Positions 1 to 9,300 of a stretch of DNA of 64,000 bases are shown one piece after another. The position numbers were made by a program, and so were the translations under genes. The DNA is from Actinokineospora baliensis. GTDB lineage: Bacteria; Actinomycetota; Actinomycetes; Mycobacteriales; Pseudonocardiaceae. The notes below the pieces were generated by a model, which had not been told where the DNA came from, made no database searches, and saw nothing but the letters and a program-made list of their open reading frames with translations. Positions within the stretch are counted from its first letter, which is position 1. Each line of letters starts with the position of its first letter. Location: NCBI RefSeq assembly GCF_016907695.1, contig NZ_JAFBCK010000001.1, positions 4,204,001-4,268,000 of the forward strand, read 5' to 3'.

Positions 1-396
1 CTCCAGCTCGGCCGCCCTGCCCCGCTCGCGGCTTGGCTCGCCGGGCCCTGTCCCCACGCGCTTCCCGCCCATTTCCCCCGACTTGTCCACAACCCCACCC
101 CCCCATCCCCAGCCCACTCACCGCTCCCTTGACAACCCGCCCCGCCCGATATCGTCAAACGTGGGACCCCAAACCCCGGGTGGGCGGGCTCCCGGCGGGG
201 GGTTGATCTTGAGCGGGGTGGGGGCAGTCGGGGGGTTGGTGGGTGGGGTTCGCGGCGGGCGAACGGTGCGACCAGCGTCGGACCACCGCCACCGCCGGGA
301 GCGCGACCGCTCCGGTCGCCGCCCGACTAGGATCCTCGGGACGACTCCGCGTTGAGCAGCCAGCGCCGTGCCCATGGTGGGTCGCGGGTCGCATGG
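1..396. other. Gene-free left edge, upstream of the GAF-ANTAR gene
   Basis: No gene with convincing codon structure lies fully in this stretch. On the minus strand an ATG at 70-72 opens a frame that runs off the left edge (24 codons, beginning MGGKRVGTGPG) behind a purine-rich tract. It could be the 5' end of a neighbour, but 24 open codons mean little at this GC content. A 9-mer TTGTCCACA at 83-91 resembles a DnaA box but is solitary. The rest is C-rich or G-rich low-complexity sequence. Confidence 0.4.
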
Positions 397-1149
397 ATGG
401 CGTTGGAGGGCGTGCGCGTGGCTGGTGGAGTGGATGACGCCGGGGGGTTGGCGCAGCAGATGCTGGGGTTGACCCAGGACCTGCTCGCGGCGGGGTCGTT
501 GGCCGACGTCTTGGAGCGGGTCGTGGTGACGGCCAAGGACGTGGTGGGCGGTGACCTGGTCAGTGTGACGCTGCGTGCACCGGATGGCGGGTTTCACACC
601 CCGGTGAGCACCGATCTGGTGGCGGTGGAGCTAGACCGGTTGCAGTACGAGTTCGGCGAGGGTTGTTGCGTCGAGTGCGCCCTGCCCGACGGCCCGGCCG
701 CCGCGCACAGCCTCGACCTGGCGTCGGACACCCGGTGGCCCCGCTTCGGCCCCGCCGCCGCGCGGTTGGGGTTCCGCGCGCTGGCCTCGGTGGCCCTGCT
801 GCCGGAGGTCCGCGCGCCCAGGCTCTCCGGCGCGCTCAACGTGTACTCCCGCGAGGCCGGAGCCTTCGACGAGGCTGACCGCGACGCGCTGCTGCTGTTG
901 GCGACGCACGCCTCGCTGGCGCTGGCGATGACCGAGGGGGTCACCCGCGAGCAGTTGCGGGTGGAGCAGTTGCGCGAAGCCCTCGACAGCCGAGACGTCA
1001 TCGGGCAGGCGAAGGGGATCCTCATGGCCCGCCGCCGGATCGACTCCGACATGGCCTTCGACGTGCTGCGCCGCACCTCGCAGAACATCAACGTCAAGCT
1101 GCGCGACCTGGCGGCGACCCTCATCGACCGCCACCACCTCCTCGACTAG
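397..1149 (+). CDS. GAF and ANTAR domain-containing regulator
   Basis: A 250-residue cytoplasmic protein. Residues about 20-175 look like a GAF sensor domain. Residues about 190-245 form an ANTAR domain (motif DVIGQAKGILMARR, followed by a three-helix pattern). ANTAR domains bind two-hexaloop RNA structures and act as transcription antiterminators; GAF-ANTAR proteins are common in actinobacteria. The ATG at 397 was chosen over an upstream TTG at 352 because it is the first standard start and leaves a short leader before the GAF fold. GTG 418 is possible. The gene is monocistronic and followed at once by a strong hairpin terminator. The GAF ligand and the RNA targets cannot be read from the sequence. 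Confidence 0.85.
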   Translation: MALEGVRVAGGVDDAGGLAQQMLGLTQDLLAAGSLADVLERVVVTAKDVVGGDLVSVTLRAPDGGFHTPVSTDLVAVELDRLQYEFGEGCCVECALPDGPAAAHSLDLASDTRWPRFGPAAARLGFRALASVALLPEVRAPRLSGALNVYSREAGAFDEADRDALLLLATHASLALAMTEGVTREQLRVEQLREALDSRDVIGQAKGILMARRRIDSDMAFDVLRRTSQNINVKLRDLAATLIDRHHLLD

Positions 1150-1157
1150 GTCCCGGC

Positions 1158-1194
1158 GACCGCCCGCCGGGTCGCGGCGACCCGGCGGGCGGTC
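1158..1194 (+). terminator. Strong intrinsic terminator after the GAF-ANTAR gene
   Basis: A perfect 17-bp inverted repeat (left arm 1158-1174, right arm 1178-1194) with a 3-nt loop lies 8 nt after the stop codon. It is followed by TTCC rather than a long U tract, as is usual in actinobacteria. Confidence 0.75.
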
Positions 1195-1439
1195 TTCCAT
1201 GGCCTGCGTGCTGCTGCTTAACACGCGGCGCACGGCTCATGGACGCCCCAGTGGTACCCACCGCGACGATCATCCACACCACACACTTCGCGGCTCAAGG
1301 TAAAAGTTCGCCAAAGCGAAGCCATAGGCCGCGCAAAGGCAATTTCGATCGTCCCGTTAATGGATTCCCGGGAATTCTGGGTAATCCAGCCGATTAGTCC
1401 GAATAAATCCTCTGGCAATTGGGGACAAGACGGCATTTG
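1195..1439. other. Gene-free, relatively AT-rich upstream region of the M4 protease
   Basis: No ORF with actinobacterial codon bias is present. The last 180 bp are markedly more AT-rich than the surrounding genes (stretches such as GGCAATTTCGATCG and GAATAAATCC). That suits a regulated upstream region for the secreted protease, together with the promoter at 1440-1469. Confidence 0.4.
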
Positions 1440-1469
1440 TTGACGCTGGAATGAACCGGTCCATACATT
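1440..1469 (+). promoter_or_regulatory. Candidate promoter of the M4 protease gene
   Basis: A -35-like TTGACG (1440-1445) and a -10-like TACATT (1464-1469) are separated by 18 nt. They would give a leader of about 40 nt to the GTG at 1517. This is a match to the housekeeping consensus by eye only. Confidence 0.4.
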
Positions 1470-1516
1470 GGCCGTCCGAGTTCTTCGGTATTCCCTGCAT
1501 GCCAGAGGAGTTTGGT

Positions 1517-3859
1517 GTGAAACGCACCCTTGCCCTCGTGGTGGCCGCGAGCGCGGCCACCCTCGCCGTGTACGCGGTGACCGGCGCCGCGGGCGCGGCC
1601 CAGCCCGCGCCCCAGGCGGCGCCATCCCCGGTGGCGCTCGCGGTCGCCGCCGCCGACAAGGCGGCCGCGTCCGGTCTCGACGCCCTCGCCAAGGGCCCCG
1701 ACGAGCAGTTCACCCGCCGCGCGGTCTACCAAGGGGGCATCCCCGGCCGCAAGGACCTGTACTACGTCTCCTACGACCGCACCTACAAGGGGCTGCCGGT
1801 CGTCGGCGGTGACGCCGTGGTCGCCACCGACGCCGCGGGCAACACCCTCGACACCGTCGCCGCCAACCGCGGTGGTCTCGCCGTGTCGACCAAGGCGAAG
1901 CTGACCGCGCAGCAGGCGGAGAAGATCGCCCGCGCCAAGGTGGCCAAGGTCGACAAGGTGGAGTCCACCACCCTGGCGGTCTTCGCGGGCGGCCACGGCA
2001 CCCTGGTCTACGAGACCGTCGTGGCGGGCAGCCGCGCCGACGGTGTCCCGACCCGGTTGCACGTCTACGTCGATGCCAAGAGCGGCGCCGTGGTCGACTC
2101 GGTCGACGACGTGCGCGCGGGCACCGGCACCTCCCAGTGGAACGGCCCGAACCCGCTGACCATCGACACCAGCAACAACAGCACCGTCGACAGCACCAGG
2201 CCCGGTCTGTCCTGTGTGGACTACTCGACCAAGCAGCCGTTCACCAAGGCCAACAACTCCTTCGGCAACGGCCAGGCCACCAGCAAGGAGACCGGCTGCG
2301 TCGACGTGCTGTTCTCCACCCAGAAGCAGTGGGGGATGCTCAAGGATTGGCTGGGCCGCAACGGTATTGACGGCAACGGCCGCGGCGTGCAGGTCCAGGT
2401 CGGCCTCAACCAGGTCAACGCCTACTGGACCGGTGACCACATCGAGATCGGCCGCAACCAGGCCAACCAGTGGATCGCCTCGATCGACGTCTCCGCGCAC
2501 GAGCACGGCCACGCGATCGACCAGTACACCCCCGGCGGCGCGGGTCGCGAGGCGGGCCTCGGCGAGGCCACCGGCGACATCTTCGGCGCGCTCACCGAGG
2601 CTTACGCCAACGAGCCCTCGCCCTACGACGTCCCCGACTACACGGTGGGGGAGTCGGTCAACCTGACCGGCCGCGGCCCGATCCGCAACATGGCCAACCC
2701 GTCGCTGGTCAACGGCGACCCCAACTGCTACTCCAGCGCCATCCCCAACACCGAGGTGCACGCGGCCGCAGGCCCGATGAACCACTGGTTCTACCTGCTC
2801 GCCGAGGGCACCAACCCCGGCGGCGGCAAGCCGACCAGCCCGACCTGCAACAGCAGCACCCTGACCGGCATCGGCATCCAGGCCGCGGGCCGCATCTTCT
2901 ACAACGCGATGCTGCTCAAGACCTCCGGCATGTCCTACGCCAAGTACCGCGTCGCCACCCTGACCGCGGCCAAGAACCTCGACCCGACGTGCGCGCAGTA
3001 CAACGCGGTCAAGGCCGCTTGGAACGCGGTCACCCTGCCCGCGCAGTCCGGCGAGCCCACCTGCACCGGCCAGCCCGGCAACGAGTTCAGCATCTCGCTG
3101 AACCCCACCTCCGGCACCGTGCAGGCGGGCGGGAGCACTACCACGACCGTGTCGACCGCGACCACCTCCGGTAGCGCGCAGACGGTCGCCCTGTCGGCCA
3201 CCGGCCAGCCCAACGGCGTGACGGTCACGTTCAACCCGGCGTCGGTGCAGTCCGGCGCGTCGTCCACGGCGACCATCTCGGTCGGGTCCGGGGTCACCGC
3301 CGGGACCTACCCGATCACGGTCCGCGGCGCGGGTGCGACCTCGCACACCGTGACCTACAACCTGACCGTGGGCGGCCAGCCCCCGGCCGACGACTTCTCC
3401 CTGGCCCTGAACCCGACCAGCGGCAGCACCGCCGCGGGCGGCTCGGTCAGCACGACCGTCGGCACCGCCATCACCGCGGGCGGCTCGCAGAAGGTGAACC
3501 TGTCCGCCAGCGGCCTCCCGTCCGGCGCCACGGCCACCTTCACCCCGTCGTCGATCGCCTCCGGCGAGACCGCGACCCTCACCATCGCCACCACCGCCGA
3601 CGCCACCCCCGGCGACTACTCGGTGACGGTCACCGGCGAAGGCACCGCCTCGCACTCGGCCACCTTCACCCTCACCATCACCGGCGGCAACCCCGGCGGC
3701 TGCGGCGGCCTCCCCGAGTGGAGCGCCTCAACCTCCTACGTCCCCAACGACGAGGTGTCGTTCGGTGGCCACAAGTGGAAGTCCACCTGGTACTCCACCG
3801 GCGCCGAGCCCGGAGCCCCCGGTTCGTGGGCGGTGTGGCAGGACGCGGGCACTTGCTGA
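1517..3859 (+). CDS. Secreted M4-type zinc metalloprotease with two Ig-like repeats and a chitin-binding-like domain
   Basis: A 780-residue secreted protease. The GTG at 1517 was chosen because GAGGAG lies 6 nt upstream and the protein then begins with a clean signal peptide ([17 protein letters not shown]). An FTP/PepSY-type propeptide covers about residues 45-195. The thermolysin-like catalytic domain has the zinc motif H328-E-H-G-H332, the third ligand in GEATGD (E350), and [11 protein letters not shown] around the expected active-site His. From about 520 there are two ~95-residue Ser/Thr-rich beta-sandwich repeats, each starting FSxxLNPTSG. The C-terminal ~50 residues ([19 protein letters not shown]) look like a CBM5/12 chitin-binding fold. 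The role is probably extracellular proteolysis on chitinous or fungal material. The enzyme family is clear; the substrate is inferred. Confidence 0.93.
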   Translation: MKRTLALVVAASAATLAVYAVTGAAGAAQPAPQAAPSPVALAVAAADKAAASGLDALAKGPDEQFTRRAVYQGGIPGRKDLYYVSYDRTYKGLPVVGGDAVVATDAAGNTLDTVAANRGGLAVSTKAKLTAQQAEKIARAKVAKVDKVESTTLAVFAGGHGTLVYETVVAGSRADGVPTRLHVYVDAKSGAVVDSVDDVRAGTGTSQWNGPNPLTIDTSNNSTVDSTRPGLSCVDYSTKQPFTKANNSFGNGQATSKETGCVDVLFSTQKQWGMLKDWLGRNGIDGNGRGVQVQVGLNQVNAYWTGDHIEIGRNQANQWIASIDVSAHEHGHAIDQYTPGGAGREAGLGEATGDIFGALTEAYANEPSPYDVPDYTVGESVNLTGRGPIRNMANPSLVNGDPNCYSSAIPNTEVHAAAGPMNHWFYLLAEGTNPGGGKPTSPTCNSSTLTGIGIQAAGRIFYNAMLLKTSGMSYAKYRVATLTAAKNLDPTCAQYNAVKAAWNAVTLPAQSGEPTCTGQPGNEFSISLNPTSGTVQAGGSTTTTVSTATTSGSAQTVALSATGQPNGVTVTFNPASVQSGASSTATISVGSGVTAGTYPITVRGAGATSHTVTYNLTVGGQPPADDFSLALNPTSGSTAAGGSVSTTVGTAITAGGSQKVNLSASGLPSGATATFTPSSIASGETATLTIATTADATPGDYSVTVTGEGTASHSATFTLTITGGNPGGCGGLPEWSASTSYVPNDEVSFGGHKWKSTWYSTGAEPGAPGSWAVWQDAGTC

Positions 3860-3874
3860 CCTGACCACATGAAG

Positions 3875-3906
3875 AAGGCCCCGCGGTCCACCGACCGCGG
3901 GGCCTT
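3875..3906. terminator. Bidirectional terminator between protease and methyltransferase genes
   Basis: A perfect 14-bp stem (AAGGCCCCGCGGTC and its complement) with a CACC loop sits in the 59-bp gap between two convergent genes. It has A residues on one side and TT on the other, so it can serve both. Confidence 0.8.
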
Positions 3907-3918
3907 CCCCTGTGGAAC

Positions 3919-4581
3919 TCAGGAAGGGCGGCGAGCGAAGAGAAACGCTTGCGGAACCAGCTCGTCCGGGTCGCACAACCACCGAGCCTCGACCTCAAAC
4001 CCGGCGTCACGCAACCAAGAAGCCACCTCGTCCGGCTGACGGCGGTGGACGTGGACCGCCATCGGGTGGCCGCCATACCCCTCGGTCTTCAACCGCGTGG
4101 TGTCACCAACGTGAAACCCGACCTGCAACGGCCCCCCTGGGCGCAACACCCGACGGAAGTGCGCGAACACCCCAGGCACCTCGTCGTCGGGGATGTGGAT
4201 CAACGACCACCAAGCAAGCACCCCCACCACCGAAGCATCGGGCAGGTCCAGGTTCGTCATCGAGCCCACCTCGAACCGCACCCCCGGATAACCCCGCCGC
4301 GCCACGTCGACCATCCCCGGAGAAAGATCAATCCCAAAGGCGTCGATCCCCAGCCCCCGCAGGTAGGCAGTGACATGCCCAGGCCCACAGCCGACGTCCG
4401 CAACAGGCCCACCGCCCGCAGCCAGCACACGTTCGGCGAACACCGCCAGAGCAGCGCGAAGGTAAGGATCACCACCGATGGCGCCACGCAGTTGATCGGC
4501 ATAACTGCCCGCCACCGTGTCGTAAGACCTGCGAGTATCAGCCAACCAGTCATCCATGGTCATGCCCACACGGTATTCCAT
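3919..4581 (-). CDS. Class I SAM-dependent methyltransferase
   Basis: A 220-residue cytoplasmic protein with a complete Rossmann-type methyltransferase fold. Motif I is VADVGCGPGHVTAYL (SAM binding). The acidic residue at the end of beta2 is in FGIDLSPGMV, then comes a motif with VGVLAWWSLIHIP and the post-motif FRRVLRPGGPL. It resembles the Methyltransf_11/25 group acting on small molecules; the substrate is unknown. The start is uncertain: ATG 4581 is used, but GTG 4569, ATG 4563 and ATG 4557 are in frame and none has a strong ribosome site. It is convergent with the protease and shares its terminator. Upstream lies a repeat-rich tract with no gene, so it is probably transcribed alone. Confidence 0.85.
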   Translation of the reverse strand: MEYRVGMTMDDWLADTRRSYDTVAGSYADQLRGAIGGDPYLRAALAVFAERVLAAGGGPVADVGCGPGHVTAYLRGLGIDAFGIDLSPGMVDVARRGYPGVRFEVGSMTNLDLPDASVVGVLAWWSLIHIPDDEVPGVFAHFRRVLRPGGPLQVGFHVGDTTRLKTEGYGGHPMAVHVHRRQPDEVASWLRDAGFEVEARWLCDPDELVPQAFLFARRPS

Positions 4582-4690
4582 GATCACGATCTCGCCCCAT
4601 GCCGCAGGCCCCCGAGCCAGCCCACCCAACCCGGCCACCCGAGCCAGCCCCGCCAGCCCGACCACCGCCCCAAGAAGCTGCCCACCCAAC

Positions 4691-4838
4691 TGCTCGATGG
4701 GGCGGACTTGTTTTGTGTGGGGTGGCGGCAGTCGTAGCCTTGCCTCGCTGCAGGGCCATGCTTTTCGGCCCCGGCTTGTGCGGTCCTGCCACGGCTGGTG
4801 CAGGGGCCCCGCGCAAAACAAGTTCGCCCCATCGAGCA
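4691..4838. repeat. Palindromic repeat element, copy 1
   Basis: A 148-bp unit bounded by inverted repeats: TGCTCGATGGGGCGGACTTG at the left and its complement with one mismatch at the right. The pairing continues inward with TTTTG(T/C)G(T/C)GGGG, giving about 32 bp of near-complementary arms. The interior has a smaller GGGCC...GGCCC hairpin around CAGGGCCATGCTTTTCGG. No ORF of its own is convincing. Confidence 0.8.
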
Positions 4839-5024
4839 CACCCAACCCACCACGGACCGGGTCGCAATGCCGAAGGCGAGCCGACCCCGAAGCCGCTGGT
4901 GCCACCCCCCCGAGCCAGCCCCGCCAGCCCGACCACCGCTCCCGGGAGCCGTCGGTGCCCGCCAAGCCCCCCGAGCCGTCCCACCCAACTCGGCCACTGG
5001 ACACTCGGAACCCGAGGTGCCATC

Positions 5025-5171
5025 TGCTCGATGGGGCGGACTTGGTTTGTGTGGGGTGGCGGTATCCGTAGCGTTGTGCGCGGACAGGGCCATGCTTTTC
5101 GGCCCCAGCTTTGCGGTCCTGCCACGGGTGGCGCAGGGGCCCCGCGCAAACCGAGTTCGCCCCATCGAGCA
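5025..5171. repeat. Palindromic repeat element, copy 2
   Basis: A 147-bp unit with the same terminal inverted repeats and the same interior (GGACAGGGCCATGCTTTTCG). It is closer to copy 3 than to copy 1. The outer 20 bp are nearly invariant. Confidence 0.8.
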
Positions 5172-5297
5172 CACCCACGCCACCGCGATCCAGCGCAATG
5201 CCGCAGGCGAGCCGACCCCGAAGCCGCCGGTGCCAACCCAGCCCCCCGGGCCACCCCCGCCAGCCTCACCACCGCCCCCGGAAGCCGCCCACCCAGA

Positions 5298-5444
5298 TGC
5301 TCGATGGGGCGGACCTGTTTTGCGTGGGGTGGCGGCAGTCGTAGCGTTGTGCGCGGACAGGGCCATGCTTTTCGGCCCCAGCTTTGCGGTCCTGCCACGG
5401 GTGGCGCAGGGGCCCCGCGCAAACCGAGTTCGCCCCATCGAGCA
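5298..5444. repeat. Palindromic repeat element, copy 3
   Basis: A 147-bp unit, almost identical to copy 2 through the interior, with the left terminus GGACCTG instead of GGACTTG. It is followed by the same CACCCAC flank and the GCAATGCCG block. Confidence 0.8.
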
Positions 5445-5680
5445 CACCCACACCCCGCGATCCAGCGCAATGCCGCAGGCGAGCCGACCCCCGAAGCCGA
5501 AGGCGAAGGCAACAAATCCCTTGCCCCCACAAGATCAACCCATTCAAGCGCCCCCGATTCACATCCTACCGAGGCACACCGACACATCGGGCGCAGCAGA
5601 AAGCACCTGTGGACAACCACCCCCCTTGTGGACAGCCGTGCGCGAACCGCGACAGCCGCGACAGCCCCGACTGCAGCCCC

Positions 5681-6274
5681 CTACACCCGCCCCAACGCCT
5701 TCACCGCCACCGGCACCAGCCGCGCCACCACCTTCCCGCAATACCCCAGCTCAGCCTCCAACGGCGTCCCCTCAACCAACACCACCGTCACCACATTCCC
5801 CCGCGCCGCAGCAGCCCCACACCCCTGCACATCCACCCGGATGTAGCACCACGAGTAAGCAGCATCGATATCCACCAGATTGGGCAAGATAGGCCCAGTA
5901 GACCACTTCCCGCCCTCCCCGAGCAGACAAGCGTCAGGCACCTCCGACCGCAGCCCCGCCACCAGCCCGCCCGCGTCGTCGTAAGATTCCACCGACTGCA
6001 GCACGTTCACCTTGGTGTCCGTGAGTGTCCACAGTGACACCATCTTCGCCACCGGTTCGCTCCCCGCGCACCCGGCCAGCAGCGCCGCGTCGGTCACCCC
6101 TTCCGGCTTCGGCACCCCCACGTCCACCAGGTCCTCGGCCACGAACGCCGCCTTCACCAGTCCCGCACTGGTGTACGCCTTCGGTGAAGTGGTCACGACT
6201 GGAGCCGGTTCGCCGGTGGTTCCCCCGCAGCCCGAGAGCACAACACCGGCGACCAGCACGGCCAACACCCGCAC
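5681..6274 (-). CDS. Putative lipoprotein (DUF3558-like in outline)
   Basis: A 197-residue exported protein. The GTG at 6274 is set by an excellent ribosome site (AGGAGG, 6 nt upstream). The N-terminus VRVLAVLVAGVVLSGCGG is a typical type II signal with lipobox LSGC, so the mature protein would be anchored to the outer face of the membrane through Cys15 or so. The mature part has several Cys residues (LLAGC, DACLLG, SWCYIRVDVQGC, LGYCGK) that could form disulfides. A short Thr/Pro linker is followed by a globular domain of about 160 residues. It resembles the many actinobacterial DUF3558-type lipoproteins in layout, but I cannot assign a family firmly. No function is known. Confidence 0.8.
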   Translation of the reverse strand: MRVLAVLVAGVVLSGCGGTTGEPAPVVTTSPKAYTSAGLVKAAFVAEDLVDVGVPKPEGVTDAALLAGCAGSEPVAKMVSLWTLTDTKVNVLQSVESYDDAGGLVAGLRSEVPDACLLGEGGKWSTGPILPNLVDIDAAYSWCYIRVDVQGCGAAAARGNVVTVVLVEGTPLEAELGYCGKVVARLVPVAVKALGRV

Positions 6275-6327
6275 GCCATCCTCCTGCAACGTAGCCCTAT
6301 GTCCACTCGCGACTGTTCCCGGCCGCC

Positions 6328-6366
6328 GCCCCGATGCCCATGGCGTTGACACCACAGCATCGGGGC
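6328..6366 (-). terminator. Possible hairpin downstream of the FG-GAP gene
   Basis: The inverted repeat GCCCCGATGC / GCATCGGGGC (6328-6337 and 6357-6366) has a 19-nt loop. It lies in the 113-bp gap after the FG-GAP gene stop on the minus strand. The long loop makes it a weak candidate. Confidence 0.35.
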
Positions 6367-6387
6367 AGGGCCATGAACCCGGAAGGG

Positions 6388-9300
6388 TTACCAGCCGGTC
6401 GCGGTGACGACGCCGGTGCCGTTGGACCAGCTGCCTGCGCCGTCGGTGGTGAAGCGCTTGACCGTGCCGGGGGTGAAGCGGGTGAGCAGCGAGGTGTGCG
6501 TGGAGCCCGGCCAGCGCGCGAAGCCGAAGAAGGTTGTCCCGTTGAAGCCCGCGCCCACCGTGACCCCCGCCCCGTTGCCGGTACCCGTGTTGTCGCCCGG
6601 GTACATCCGCAGGGTGTTGGTGGGGATGTAGCGGGTCACGATGTCCTGGTGGCCGTCCCCGTTGAAGTCGACGATGCCCCACGGGGTGAGGTCGGCGCTC
6701 CAGCCGTTGCCGATTTGGGTCGAGGGCGCGAAGCCGCCGGTGAGGTCGCCCGGGTAGACCAGAAGCGTGCCGCTGGAGTTGGTGGCGATGACGTCGAAGT
6801 GGCCGTCGCGGTTCCAGTCGGTGACGCCGTACGGGGTGTAGCCGCACCACCCGACGCCGACCTGGACGGGCAGGGCGAACCCGGTCGGCGAGCCCCGGTA
6901 CACGAGCTCGGCGCAGGTGTTGTCGTCGCGGGCGATGAGGTCGGGGTAGCCGTCGTGGTCCCAGTCGGCGATGCCGAACGGGGTCAGCCACTGCCAGCCC
7001 GCGGAGCCGACCTGCTTGGGGGCGCCGAGGATGCCGGACTGCTGCGGTTGGAACAGCAGCAGCTGACCGGTTGGGGTGCCGGCGTAGACGTCGGTCTGGT
7101 CCTGCCCGGTGTCGGAGTTGTGCCACCGGATGGCACCGAACGACCGCAGGTTCGCGCTCGCGGGCGGTAGCACCGTTCCCGCGGCGCTCGGCGCGGCGAA
7201 GGTGTGCGCGCTGGACCCGGCACCGAAGGACGCCGCTCCCGTGCCGGTGATCGCCCACAGGTCGGTGTTGGTGTCGTTGGTGGCGTCGTTGCTGACGATG
7301 AACGGCGCCGAGGCTGCGGTCAGCGCCGTGCTCGCCGACCGGGCGACGGTGGTGGTCGAGTCGACGAACCAGTTGGTGTCCCAGCAGTCCACGACGCAGT
7401 TCGTCCGGTGCAGCACGACCTGGCCGGTCGCGTTGTCCCGTACCACCAGAGCGGGTTTGCCCTGGTGCTGGGTGCCCGCGATGGTCTTGGTCGACCAGTC
7501 GGTGCTCGAGTCGAGGACGACCGCGGGCTGGTAGCCGCCCGGGTAGGGGGAGTGCTCGAACCACCACAGCTGGTGCTGCCCGCCGACGGCCACCACGGCG
7601 ATCAGGTCGGGGAACGCCGACCCGCCGCTCTGGTCGCTGCCCTGCGGCAGGTGGCCGATCGCGGTGAGCTGGCTCGGCGCGGTCATCAGGTCGGCGAAGT
7701 CGGGGGTGGCGAACCGGTCGCCGCCCAGGGAGAACACCCGGTCCGTGGTCGGGACCAGCGGCGTCCCGTCGCCGGAGTTGAGGTAGAACTTGGTGATCCC
7801 GTTGGCCGCCGTCGCGATCACGTCCTGCATGCCGGTGCCGCCGAACTGCCCGGTCGCCACGACCACCCCGGTCCAGTCCTGCGGGCTCTCGGTCATGTCC
7901 AACCGGCCGCGGATGCCGAGGTTGGTCGACACGCCGACGCCCCCCGCTCCGTTGCCTGGGCTCAGCCACAGGCCCGCCGCCGTTCCCCCGGTTCCGCCGG
8001 GGGTGAGGATGTCGGCCTTGCCGTCGCCGTTGAGGTCGCCTTCCCGGTCCGGGGTGGTGGGCGCGGTGGCGATGACGTGGTGCACGGCGATCGGGCTGGG
8101 TGTCCCGGCGGCGGTGATGGCCTGCACGGTGAGGGTGTTGGTGCCCGCCCTGGTGGGGGTGATCGTGCCGGTCCAGGAGCCGTTGGTGGCGGGGACGTTC
8201 ATCCCGGTGCCGCCGTTGAGCTGGTACCGGTACCAGGCAGGCTGGGTCGCCCCGGCCACCGGCGCGAACGTGAAGGTCCCGGCAGTGCGCACGGGCTTGC
8301 CCGCTGTCCCGTCGGGGTAGTCGGTCGAGGTGACCAGCGGTTGGGCGGGCACGCTCAGGTCGAGGGTGAACCGGCACTCCTGCGACCACCCCGAGGTGAG
8401 CGCGCCGTCGGTGACCCGGGTGGTCCACCGGTAGCTGCCCTGCGGCAGCGTGTTCTGGGGGAGCACGGTCGTCGCCCAGTCACCGGTGTTGACGGTGACC
8501 TGGCGCTGCGTGCCGCCGATGGCCGGATCGGGGTTCTGGTCGGCGACGGGCTTGATCGAGAACGTCGCGGTGAGCGCCTTGGTGATGTTGTCCGACGCGC
8601 GCAGCGTCTGCACCCCGAGGTAGAGGTCGGTCTTGCCGATCACCGGGTACGGGGCGGTCGTCGTGCAGGGGACGACCGGGGAGGTGGACGGGGTCACCGG
8701 CGTGGCCGGGGTGACGTCCCACGTGACCACGAGGCTGGCGTTGTTCTGGGTGAACTTCTTCCACCCGGCGCTGGAGGTCCCCTCGTCGACGGCGCGCAGC
8801 CCGAAGGTGATGACACCGGTTCGGTTGGTGACCGCCGACTGGACCTGCGTGGTGACGCTGTTGCCGAAGGTGCCCGTACAGGTGGCCTTCTGCGCCACGG
8901 TGCTCAGGATGGCGGGCTTGGTGTTCCAGTTGGTGCTCGGCGAGATCGCCCCGGTCCGGTCCAGCGCGACCTGGGAGTTGCAGTCGTAGGAGTACTGCGG
9001 GACGAAGTTGACCTCCGCGGAGAGGATGGTCGCGCCGTAGAGCGGGGTGATGCCCCACTGGAAGTAGGAGCGGGTGATGTCGATGCCCTTGCAGGTGCTG
9101 TACCCGAAGCCGCAGTAGCCGATCTGCGCGGGCCCGGTCTGGTGCCAGCCCGCGTAGGTGGGCTTACCGCTCTCCACCTCGGTCCAGTCCGCGGTCGCGC
9201 CCCAGCTGTTCGGCACGAACGTCGGGTCGATCATGACCGGGTAGGTGGTGGCCGGGTCCGCCAGCAGCGCGGGGTCGGGGACCAGGTCGTACCCGTCCGC

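Larger units (their letters stand above)
4582..5680. other. Gene-free tract holding the palindromic repeat array
   Basis: About 1.1 kb between two minus-strand genes with no credible coding sequence. It contains three ~148-bp inverted-repeat units (listed separately), each followed 22-25 bp later by a second conserved block starting GCAATGCCG and containing AGGCGAGCCGACCCC (from about 4864, 5195 and 5467). C-rich low-complexity sequence fills the rest. The last 230 bp (5445-5680) hold only proline-codon-like C-rich sequence and two DnaA-box-like 9-mers (5608-5616, 5627-5635). Confidence 0.6.

Noticed and set aside
1394..3655. Long open frame antisense to the M4 protease gene (minus strand), and similar long antisense frames over the FG-GAP, RHS and 1592-residue genes
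   Set aside because: They mirror the high third-position GC of the real genes; their translations are low-complexity Gly/Arg/Val/Ala with no domains or ribosome sites.
4691..5444. Possible CRISPR array
   Set aside because: Only three units of ~148 bp with palindromic structure and partly conserved spacers; no short repeat/unique spacer pattern and no cas genes.
5608..5635. DnaA-box-like TGTGGACA(A/G) pair, with others at 83-91 and 55228-55236
   Set aside because: Too few and too scattered for an origin, and no dnaA/dnaN neighbours.
4550..5846. Several overlapping ORFs of 100-415 codons on both strands through the palindromic repeats
   Set aside because: Their peptides repeat with the DNA units in several frames and have no domain or start signal; the DNA repeat explains them.
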